Notes under the pieces: generated by a model | What the model saw: only the letters and a program-made list of their open reading frames with translations | Databases searched by the model: none | Told to the model about the DNA's origin: nothing | Made by a program: the position numbers and the translations under genes | DNA from: Tanytarsus gracilentus | Taxonomy: Eukaryota; Arthropoda; Insecta; Diptera; Chironomidae | Direction: 5' to 3' | Length of the DNA stretch: 64,000 nt | NCBI GenBank assembly: GCA_038502055.1 | Contig: JAXRKN010000038.1 | Coordinates: 744,001-808,000, forward strand | Part shown: one piece after another, positions 47,001 to 59,000 of the stretch | Layout of the letters: every line of letters starts with the position of its first letter | How positions within the stretch are numbered: position 1 is the stretch's first letter

Positions 47001-50000
47001 AAAAATCCCCAAATTCAACTTTATCGATTTTTCCTTCGTTTCAATTATTTTTCGAGAGAACTTTCGGAGGAGGCAAAAAAATACATCAAAACGAAACTTA
47101 ATTGAGTTTCAAGAACTTTTTTCATAGAAAATTGAAATTTTGTATAAATGCTTGAAAGCGAGGCAGTTTCGTGAATTTTCAATAAAAATTACTCTCGTAA
47201 ATTGAAAGCAGGAAATTTTATTGATTTGTAAAGTTTTAAGTAACAATTTTAAAATGATTTTCGAAGTTTATAGCGAAAGGCATATTTCCAGGAATAATTG
47301 ATTATAAATTGAAAAGTTTAATTTCAGCTCGTGGGCTTGACGCTCGTGTCAAAAATCTTAATTAATTACGACATTAAAGTCCCTGAGGATAAAATCTAGT
47401 AATTTTCCCTTTCACCCATAAATTAAATAAAATTTACATTAATAAAATGAAAAGAGAAATTTTCCTAAATTAAAGCTTTGCTTCTCTCTTTTTTCAAATA
47501 AAAAAAAAAAAAAGGATATTAAATTAAGTAAGTCGAGCGATGAAATTTATTTCTTCAGAAGATTTTTTCCCTCTCACTTGCTTTTTATTAAATTAAATTT
47601 TGTTTTTATCATTGTATCATGAAGGAGAAGTAGTGATGGTGGAAGTAACATAAAGTGGGGACAATCTAGAAAATTAGTAACAGTTTAACTAAAATATTTT
47701 ATTTTTGACTCTTTTCATTGAATTAAGTTCAATTAGACTTAATATTTACGAGCATTTGTGACAGTTTTCGTCGATGAAGGTGGAATGAAAGAGAGGGCGA
47801 AAATAGCAGAGGAAAAGATTGATTCAATTAAAGCTTGATTTTTATTTGACAACGACAGACATGATGGCAATTGATTTACTTAGATTCCAGATTGATTTTT
47901 TCTCTCTGCGCTTTCACTGTCCTTGTGCACGTATATAAAATTGACTAAATTCATTAAATGGCTTGTCACTTCACCTCTCAATTTTCACGAGGAGCTTTAT
48001 TCAATTTTCGGGGGAAAAAATTCAATTGAAACCGCCAAAATGAAATCTCTTTATATTTGGATTAGTGTCATTTGGAGAATTTGATTGTCAACAAAATTAA
48101 TTTGGAATTCTTAAAGCTATTCATACGAAAATAAATTCTCTACAAAAAAATTCCAATTTATTTTCTTGAAGTGCTCATCAATCTCTTTCATGAACTTTTT
48201 TGAAAAATATTCTTGAAAAGCTCATCAATTCATTTCGGGTTGTTTGCATGACAGCTCATTGCAATTTTATGTGATCTAATTTATCATTAAAAAATATTTA
48301 TCAAACTTTTGAATTATTATTTTTTATTTTAAAAAACTCTCATTGCATTATTTAATATTTTATCCTTTTTGGAATGGAACAATACCAGTGTTTTTGCTTC
48401 CCTCTGTGCATGTTGCATTAAATTGAATAACACATCGTCTCGAAACGATATCATAATTAAACAAGTGTGGGCATTGCTGAATCAATCGGTTGCCATTTTT
48501 CTGACAGTAGACAAACCAATGACAGTGGGTTGGATGCGGTAAAGTTTGGTCAGCAGTTCCCATGCAATCGGGAAGTTCAGGAATATCGACCGCTGTAGCC
48601 TGTGATAAAATTAGAATTTCAAATTGGAATTTTCATTTGCTTGTCTTTAACTCACATCACAGCCAGCAGTTCTAGGATTATCACAATACTGTCGCTCAGC
48701 ATTCCAATGCTGACCCATTCGACAGAAAAATTGAACCCGTTGCCCATCCATACAAATATAATAGTCCTCGCAGGTTTCGCCTTCTAAAAATATAACCTCG
48801 TCGGAATTTGGACAGTCATCGCTATTTTGGTCGTCCTTCCAACAAACAGCTCCTTGATCTCTTGAGAAGCAATCTTCCCAGCGTTCGTCAAAAATCGTTC
48901 CAGCGTCACATTGAAAGAGTAAGGCACTTCCATCTTCTTGACATTCATAATATAGATCACATTCGTAGTCAGCAAATCTGTACAATTCAGGGTCATCCCA
49001 ACACATCTGATCCGGATCCCAGTCGTCCTGGAATGGACGACTTTTAACCAACTTCGCAGGTTTTGCGGGTCTCGAAGGCTTTTGTCTTATTTTCGCACCA
49101 CTTGCGCAAGAAATGACCAAAATAATTGCTATCACTTGCACCAATTTCATCTTTTTCACTTCACTCCAAAAATTACAATGTTGTCGGTTCCTCATAAAAA
49201 TCCTGAATATATACCGAAAAAGTGTGACAATCGATCACGTTTGATATTTTTGAAATTGGTGCGATTAATAATGATAACAATGAGCGATAAATCAATATTT
49301 TTTGGCACTTCACTGGTTTGCCTTGGAAGTGACACTCGCACAATAGCTCAAGCGCCATAACAGTTCTTGGAAGTGCTCGTGGCAATTAATAGAAAATTCT
49401 GTAAATGCGAAGTAAGTAAATATTTTTTCATCTGTTGCATGACGCAACTCTTTTTTTTCTGTAGCGTGTTATGTTCATTTTATACGCTCTTATTTCGTAA
49501 TCAATTCTGTTGGCAATTAACCCCGATTTACCTTGACATGCCATAAAAAGTAAAGCAAAAAAAACAAGGAGGGCGGGATAAAAATGAAGGGAGAACTTTT
49601 CGCATGTCAAAAGTAATTTTTCATAAATTTTACTTTAACTTTTTTCCGCGCAATTATGAAAGCATCAGATATGCATGAATCAGTTTTGATATTGTCGAAA
49701 TGTTATCAATAAAATTGTATGATTTGAATAATTTTATAGTTTGAATGTTTTGATCGTGTGAGTTGTGCACATATTAAATAAAATTGACTTTCATCAATTC
49801 AAGTTTGTTGAGAAATTTTCTTCATCCATTTTTCCATTCATTAATGATCAGTTGAGATTTTCATCATGTCTTAACTTTATGTAAAATATGAAAAAAATCC
49901 ACAATTTCTTTTATGTCTTAAAAATTATTTTTCGACTTAATTAAGCAACATTTCCAACTTAATGACTTCATAAAACAACAATTTGAATATTTTACAACAA

Positions 50001-53000
50001 AAATCCTTTCTTTTCCAAAACACATTCACAATTGACATGAAAAACTTTCATTACTCAAGCGTCAAGACGAAGAAAATGCCGGAAGCATTTAAGGATTCAT
50101 AATGAGTGTATGTCCTGAAAAGTATTACATTTTTCCGGCCGACCTACAAAACTATCATCATCATGTCATGAGATTTTTTCCCTCTCACTTGCTTTTTATT
50201 AAATTAAATTTTGTTTTTATCATTGTATCATGAAGGAGAAGTAGTGATGGTGGAAGTAACATAAAGTGGGGACAATCTAGAAAATTAGTAACAGTTTAAC
50301 TAAAATATTTTATTTTTGACTCTTTTCATTGAATTAAGTTCAATTAGACTTAATATTTACGAGCATTTGTGACAGTTTTCGTCGATGAAGGTGGAATGAA
50401 AGAGAGGGCGAAAATAGCAGAGGAAAAGATTGATTCAATTAAAGCTTGATTTTTATTTGACAACGACAGACATGATGGCAATTGATTTACTTAGATTCCA
50501 GATTGATTTTTTCTCTCTGCGCTTTCACTGTCCTTGTGCACGTATATAAAATTGACTAAATTCATTAAATGGCTTGTCACTTCACCTCTCAATTTTCACG
50601 AGGAGCTTTATTCAATTTTCGGGGGAAAAAATTCAATTGAAACCGCCAAAATGAAATCTCTTTATATTTGGATTAGTGTCATTTGGAGAATTTGATTGTC
50701 AACAAAATTAATTTGGAATTCTTTTTGAAAAATATTCTTGAAAAGCTCATCAATTCATTTCGGGTTGTTTGCATGACAGCTCATTGCAATTTTATGTGAT
50801 CTAATTTATCATTAAAAAATATTTATCAAACTTTTGAATTATTATTTTTTATTTTAAAAAACTCTCATTGCATTATTTAATATTTTATCCTTTTTGGAAT
50901 GGAACAATACCAGTGTTTTTGCTTCCCTCTGTGCATGTTGCATTAAATTGAATAACACATCGTCTCGAAACGATATCATAATTAAACAAGTGTGGGCATT
51001 GCTGAATCAATCGGTTGCCATTTTTCTGACAGTAGACAAACCAATGACAGTGGGTTGGATGCGGTAAAGTTTGGTCAGCAGTTCCCATGCAATCGGGAAG
51101 TTCAGGAATATCGACCGCTGTAGCCTGTGATAAAATTAGAATTTCAAATTGGAATTTTCATTTGCTTGTCTTTAACTCACATCACAGCCAGCAGTTCTAG
51201 GATTATCACAATACTGTCGCTCAGCATTCCAATGCTGACCCATTCGACAGAAAAATTGAACCAGTTGCCCATCCATACAAATATAATAGTCCTCGCAGGT
51301 TTCGCCTTCTTTAAATATAACCTCGTCGGAATTTGGACAGTCATCGCTATTTTGGTCGTCCTTCCAACAAACAGCTCCTTGATCTCTTGAGAAGCAATCT
51401 TCCCAGCGTTCGTCAAAAATCGTTCCAGCGTCACATTGAAAGAGTAAGGCACTTCCATCTTCTTGACATTCATAATATAGATCACATTCGTAGTCAGCAA
51501 ATCTGTACAATTCAGGGTCATCCCAACACATCTGATCCGGATCCCAGTCGTCCTGGAATGGACGACTTTTAACCAACTTCGCAGGTTTTGCGGGTCTCGA
51601 AGGCTTTTGTCTTATTTTCGCACCACTTGCGCAAGAAATGGCCAAAAGAATTGCTATCACTTGCACCAATTTCATCTTTTTCACTTCACTCCAAAAATTA
51701 CAATGTTGTCGGTTCCTCACAAAAATCCTGAATATATACCGAAAAAGTGTGACAATCGATCACGTTTGATATTTTTGAAATTGGTGCGATTAATAATGAT
51801 AACAATGAGCGATAAATCAATATTTTTTGGCACTTCACTGGTTTGCCTTGGAAGTGACACTCGCACAATAGCTCAAGCGCCATAACAGTTCTTGGAAGTG
51901 CTCGTGGCAATTAATAGAAAATTCTGTAAATGCGAAGTAAGTAAATATTTTTTCATCTGTTGCATGACGCAACTCTTTTTTTTCTGTAGCGTGTTATGTT
52001 CATTTTATACGCTCTTATTTCGTAATCAATTCTGTTGGCAATTAACCCCGATTTACCTTGACATGCCATAAAAAGTAAAGCAAAAAAAACAAGGAGGGCG
52101 GGATAAAAATGAAGGGAGAACTTTTCGCATGTCAAAAGTAATTTTTCATAAATTTTACTTTAACTTTTTTCCGCGCAATTATGAAAGCATCAGATATGCA
52201 TGAATCAGTTTTGATATTGTCGAAATGTTATCAATAAAATTGTATGATTTGAATAATTTTATAGTTTGAATGTTTTGATCGTGTGAGTTGTGCACATATT
52301 AAATAAAATTGACTTTCATCAATTCAAGTTTGTTGAGAAATTTTCTTCATCCATTTTTCCATTCATTAATGATCAGTTGAGATTTTCATCATGTCTTAAC
52401 TTTATGTAAAATATGAAAAAAATCCACAATTTCTTTTATGTCTTAAAAATTATTTTTCGACTTAATTAAGCAACATTTCCAACTTAATGACTTCATAAAG
52501 CAACAATTTGAATATTTTACAACAAAAATCCTTTCTTTTACAAAACACATTCACAATTGACATGAAAAACTTTCATTACTCAAGCGTCAAGACGAAGAAA
52601 ATGCCGGAAGCATTTAAGGATTCATAATGAGTGTATGTCCTGAAAAGTATTACATTTTTCCGGCCGACCTACAAAACTATCATCATCATGTCATGTGCTT
52701 AGCACATTTTGTGGTTCCTTACTCAACAATTTTTCCAGCTATTCTTTTACTAATTTTGTGGCATGTTGAAATCTTGATAAAAAAAAATCCATCCAACAAA
52801 TATTGCAGCCGCAGCGCAGAGATAGGAAACAGGAAATGGCAATTTTCCCTCCACCACGAAAGCTGTGAGAATTGGAAATTTTCGCTTGAGCGAATAGGAA
52901 AAGCCACAGAAGTAATAATTTACATTCACACAACTGTTATTTATTAATTTCAAATTTAACTTTTGCTCAACCAGGAAGAAGCCAAATGGTGGCAAGGAAG

Positions 53001-56000
53001 CAAAATGAAAATGCCATGCATAATTTGTTTTCGTCATGAAAATTAACTCCGATGTGTGAATAATGAGCAAGAGAACGCTGAAAATATGCGCTGGAGAAAA
53101 ATGTTCTTAATTAAAATTCAACAGTTTTGCAGTCAGCATGAAAAATTTATGATGAGATCGACCGCGTTTAAAGAAAAACAGTTTCAATTCTTTTAAAAAA
53201 ATATTTTCGCGTCTGTAAAGTTTTCACATTAACTTTTTTATGTGTTGGGGAAATTTACTACATTTTTTTTAAATAACTCAAATAAACTTTTTTTACTCGA
53301 GGTGTTTTTTTAAAAAGAGTTTCAGGTTAATTTTTTGTAGCATAAGTTTCAGGCGGAATGTTTTCGAAACAATACGATCGCAATTTGGAATTTTACTCAG
53401 TCACTGATTTTATCAATGGAAAGAATGTACTCACATTTTTGTGTTCTGGAGCTAGTACGTCCCACATCGAGGCCACGATCTTCGACACATCTCCGAATTG
53501 TGCATTTGGATTTTGACCCTTGATTGCGGCTTGAGTGTCTCGAAAAAATAAAGCATACGCAGAAACGGGTCTGAAAAAGTTTAAAAAAATACAGAAATTT
53601 ATAAAAAATAAAAATTTTCGCAAAAAAAAATCAAACGTAAAAAAAGTCGATTGAACTACAAAAAATATTTTATTTGATTTAATAATTTAAAAAAAATTTA
53701 GACAAAATTGTGAAGTTCAATTGCAGGTTGGGGTGCCCAAGTGGTTGAAATAGATGATGTTGATCGAGTTCGTGTCCTTAAGGTAGTTTGACTTGTCGTT
53801 TCTTCAGGTAGGGTGTTGTCTCCAGGTGTAGTGTAGACAGATGAAGATTCAGTAGTTGAAGTTGATGGTGTTGGCGGCACTCCATCAGAACAATTTAAAC
53901 TTAAATGTACTAAAAGATTTTCAATTTGTTGCGAAGTAATTGCAGCTCGATTAACACAAATGTTATCACGAAATCCGATGAAGTGCATGCCTGTAACATT
54001 GTAGTTGGTGCTGAAAAGATCCGAACCAACTTGTCTCACATCGTTGTCATCAAACGAAACATAAATTAAATTTGGATTTCTTTCAAAGAAGTTTCCAGGG
54101 ATTCGAATAACGTCACTATCATAAATCATAAACCACCTTAAATTGACGTATTCATTCAACTCGTTTCCATTGAGATTTCTCACATCACTATCGGCAATTC
54201 TTATTCCTTCAATATTTGGAAAGAAAGATGCCATTCCTCTAGGTACCACGACAAGGTCATCTACATCATCGAAATTAACCATCCTCACATCAGCATTTGT
54301 TCTCCCAGCCAAATGAATTCCACGCACCCGAGTCACTGTTTGTTGATTTGGTGAAGTATTGCTCAACGATCGATGAACCATGCATGTGTAAGTTAATCCC
54401 AATGAGGGATAAACGACATTCATATACGCACAATTAATTTCGAATGCATCGATGGCCGAAATAATCAAAGCGAATAAAATTATTTTCATTTTTAAATGTT
54501 CAATTTAAGATCACGAGGAAAGAACTAAAAGAAAAAAGACAAATTTCGCGAATTTATATCAAAAGCAATCGAAATTATCTGAGATTGACGCACGCGGAAA
54601 AAAGCTTAAAGATAAAGAAATGAAATGCAACAATGACGATAAGGAATTCATTTTTCTAAGAGACAGTCGATAAGAAAATTTTCTCACATATAAAAACATT
54701 TATGAATCATTTTTTTGTTGATTGAAAGAAGTCATGTGGAGTTGATTGATTTAAAAACAAATTGATAAAAATGTTGTCATTCACATGTGAAAATATAATT
54801 TTATGATTCATAGTAAATTTACTTTAAGATTAATCACAAATCAATCACATTAAATTTTCTTTCCTCTCCAGGAGATGCAATCAGGAAAAAGTTTTTCAGA
54901 GTTGATTAAACACCCACTCGCAAATCAAGCGGAGGGAAAACTAAAAATGTCAAGCATCAGTTGCAGTTAAAATCATGAAAACATAAATTGCTTGTGGCAA
55001 GGATTTTTATTCCTCTATCTTCACTGTAGCTGTACAAGAATCATTTTATTTTTCCCTGCAATGTGAGTGTGTTGTTGTGACAGAATAAGTAATCAGAAAC
55101 ATAGAAAAAAAATTGCACTCTCATTTCGATCACAACTCATTGGAGTTGAAATTTTAATTGAATTAAAATCCATCGAAAATGACAAGTGGACAGCTCACAA
55201 TATCCGAATGCATTAAAACATATTAAATAGAATTCGTTGAGTCAGAAAACATTACCGGTACTTACTTTTGCGGTTCATTTGGATCTCTTTTCTTTTTCTT
55301 TGCAGCCTTGGCCGTCGCTGCTTTTCCACTCTTCTTTGTAGCTCCCTTCGTCCCTTCATTTTCAAAAGAATCTTGCGATTGAAAAGTTGTCTGGAAAAAA
55401 AGAGAGAAAACTTGTCATAGTGGTAGAAGAATATTGAATAGAAAGAATATGGAGATTCCAATTTATAAATGACTACACAGAAATGTCCATAAATCATAAT
55501 CAAAGCAATATATTTTCATTAGCTTCGTTGCACGTTTTGCAACATAAAAAAGTGTATATGTAAATTTTTTTGTGTGCAACACTGCCATTACAAACACTTC
55601 GATATTGGAATTTATATTTTTACAAAAAAGTGGACTATACGTGTTAAAAGGTTAAATTTGCCTGTGCTGAGAAATAATTGATGCTTAAGTGCCCATCCCT
55701 CGACATCACCTCGCTCCATCATTGTCAATTATTTTTGTCTCTTTTTCACTGTTAATTAAATTCCTCATTACAACACTCTCTGTCCACCCCAAATTGACCT
55801 TCCGTACTCTCTTTTTCACATAAATTTACATACAATGACTCATTTCGATTTCATGCCATAAAAAGAGCGCTATATTCTTAACCAAAAAAGTACATCTCAA
55901 TTATGAGCTCTCCTCACAGTGTGCACATGAATGTTGATCTTTCACATTCTCCACATCATTTCTTACAAACCCATATTCGTGGTGCTTAAGTTAAAAGAAA

Positions 56001-59000
56001 GCTTCTGTGTGCACACTTACTGGCTTTTTAAGCATTTTACTATAAGCGAGAGAGAGAGAGAGAAAGAAAAGATCGAAAAGTTCAAATCCATAATGGATTC
56101 AAGGTCTTCCTCATTTATACTTATATATATATAGCAATAACACACACAATAAAGCATTGAATTTCTTTTAACATATCATTTAATTAAGCTACTTTGAAAG
56201 CTAAAATAATCATAAATCATCAATTGTGTCACTATGTGAATGCTATCATAATGAGAGCTGAACATTGCGACAACTTTAATGTGTCAATGGAATTGCATGC
56301 TCTCTTTTTTTTAAATTTCATATTTTTTTTTACTTTTGATTTTCAAATTAAATTAAAAATAAAAATTAAAAATTGGAATGTCTGCACTTTAATCAAATGG
56401 AGTTGTCAAGCGTCTGAAGTTAAAATCCATATATTGACAGCACAACATTGTCTTGAACTTGTCTTGGCACGATTGCAAAAAAAATGCCGGCCATAAAAGC
56501 TCATAAGTGACAAGCCCGTTATCAAACCGAACTGCTTAATTTAAACATTAATACCACATTCGGTGTAATTAGCAGGTTTTTGAAAAAAAACGTCGTTAAA
56601 AGGAATAAGCACGTGTGAGTGTTGCGTGGAGTGCGCAGAGGTGGTTTTAAAAGTGCTGCATAATTGCTCTAATTACTTCCAACACACCAACACATACGCC
56701 CGCTAAAGTTCCACACTAAACAGACCGAAAAAGGCGGGCATTTGAAGAATTTTTTAATTGCCATGCTGTATGTGCGATAATTACAAGTCCGCATGGGAAA
56801 AAATTCCCTTTAAAATTTTAATAAACAGTTGTTGAATTAACAACCTCAGGTGGATTTCTCAGAGTTTCTTTGTCTCAATGCCTTCGCCTTGACACTATTC
56901 CATAAACTTATGTATTTATACATTCACAAAAAAAATTGGATTTTATTTTTTCGATTGATCTCTTTAATATTCTTAAGGTACATTATTCATTCATTTCCCA
57001 TTCCAATCACAACTTCGCAGTTACTCTCCATGCCACAGAGAGACGCTAAAGGTCTTTTTAATTGTTTTATCCAATTAGCGTCTGTTTGTTTCCATTACAT
57101 TCCCTTCTTCACTCTCTCGCTCGCTCACCATATATTCCTTGACTCATTCAACTGCCATCGCTTGTGTTGTCTTATTTGTATTGTTAATTGTCAATTAAGC
57201 CCTTTATGCTATTTTATTTTTTTCTCTCTTGAATTTTTTTTATAGAGCAATGAAGAGGAAAATTGAGATTTCAATTGATTGATAACAGCAGCAGCAACAA
57301 CATATAAGTCTTGCTTTGATTGTTGCTCTCATGTCTGTCTCACTTTCCTTATTTGGGAAAGAAATGCTTCATTCGACCCAACAAGGAAGTTACATTTAAA
57401 ATTGGTCAGTCATTATTTTTTTGGCAGCTGATGTCTAAATTTTTTAATTAATTATTTTTTTCCTCCTAAATTTTAAAGATTTAAAATAATTTGAACTGGG
57501 AAAGTCAGCAGAGACATTGAGGAAGGAGAAAAAAGGCCAAGTGCAACGTCATTAATCAAAGCATTGAAAAAATGATCAAGTTTGAAATTTCTCATATTTT
57601 TGCTACTCACGATTGGATCATTAAGTGCATTGTCATCACTCTCATCGCTTGTGGAGCCATTCTCGTTGCTATTAATTGGCGCAGTTTGCGGTGACGATTG
57701 TCCAACGTAATTACTACCGCCCGCGCTACTCATTTGTGGCTGATGTGGAGCACTTACAATTCCGGATGCTGGCTGAACGCCTGGATGAACTTGTGCTGAT
57801 TGTTGCATCATTATCATTTGTTGATGTGGATGATAGTTGGAATGATCCGTTGACGGTGGCAAAAATGTTTGATTTGGTATCATTGAATGTGAGTTTGCGG
57901 CTGTTTGTGGGTTCCATTGATCATAGCTCGCTGTTTGCTGATCACTTATCAAACTTCCCAAATCGTTGTGCATTTGAAAAGCCGGCGGAATAAGATCGAC
58001 CGGAATGTCAAATTCTTCATCGCCAAATGACGGTGTATGAAATGTCTGTGAAAGAGAAACATTTTACATTAAGATTATTTTTTTAATTGAAAATTAATCG
58101 TTGCCCTTGACGAGCCTTTCTGGTTAGTAATAGAAATAAAAATATCAAGTAATGATTGAGTTACTTTTTCATTACCATCATCAACTTATAAGTTTATTGC
58201 TTTAGTGAATGCCTCTTAGCAAATTGCCTAATATCAGTTATTTATCATCATTCATTAAATTGCAGAAATCGACGTCGGCAGCAATGAAGGATTAGCACAC
58301 ATAGTCTTTAATTTTCCATCAAATATTCACTTTATTAACGGTTGCTGCATACCATTAATTTCGCCCAGTCATGTAGATGTATGCAGAAAATAAATTAAAG
58401 GAGCGAAAGAGAAGCTCGACACACCATATGGAGGAGAAAAAGAGTTTAAATTAAACTAGTGTTGACCTTTCATATCTAATAACTATCAATTGTTATAATT
58501 TTTATTTCTTTTCTTCCTCTTCTTTTGTTATATGTTTGGCTGATGGTGAGCTGCATGAGACAAGCATTTTGAGGAACTTTAATCAGTAATTGAAGTTAAT
58601 GATGATTGGATATTGTTAGCAAATATAGGAAAAAGATAGATGCATGGTGTAACTCAAACTCTCTGCGATGCAAGTTTAGAATACCAAGAATTACAAAATT
58701 AATTTTTTCATCGTGATGGTTGAGGTCATTGCACTTGAGTGATGAATTTATTTATTTTTTCGTAAGTTTTTTCGACGTTAGAAAGAAAATTGCTGATAAA
58801 ATTTTTTTCTTTATCTTAAAGTTTTTAGTATGAATGAGTGAAATGATGAATTACTTGCTGAATGTCTGATCGAATGTTCTTTAAATTTAAATTTTTTAAT
58901 TAAATTAAAAGGCATAAACAAAACTTAAAATTAAGTCTTCTGGAATGCTGGTTGAAATTAACTGACATTTTTAAAAGTCTTCCTCATAAAAATCTGTCTC

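Larger units (their letters stand above)
47560..50170. repeat. tandem duplication, unit A (2611 bp)
   Basis: This is the first of two directly abutting, head-to-tail units. It begins at AGATTTTTTCC and ends at CATCATCATGTCATG. It contains one complete three-domain chitin-binding gene with its promoter and about 0.8 kb of 3' and 0.9 kb of 5' flank. It keeps an 86-bp segment (about 48113-48198) that unit B lacks. Confidence 0.95.
50171..52695. repeat. tandem duplication, unit B (2525 bp)
   Basis: This is the second unit, starting immediately after unit A with no spacer and ending at the same CATCATCATGTCATG. By eye only a handful of substitutions separate the two, plus an 86-bp deletion near 50722. 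The duplication is therefore recent. Confidence 0.95.

Noticed and set aside
48808..49047. Plus-strand ORFs over the chitin-binding genes (also at 51333-51572)
   Set aside because: These are antisense shadows preserved only because the two units are near-identical.
49151..49195. Upstream ATG extending chitin-binding copy A by 15 residues
   Set aside because: The codon is GTG in the otherwise identical copy B, it lies just below the TATA box, and using it would bury the signal peptide.
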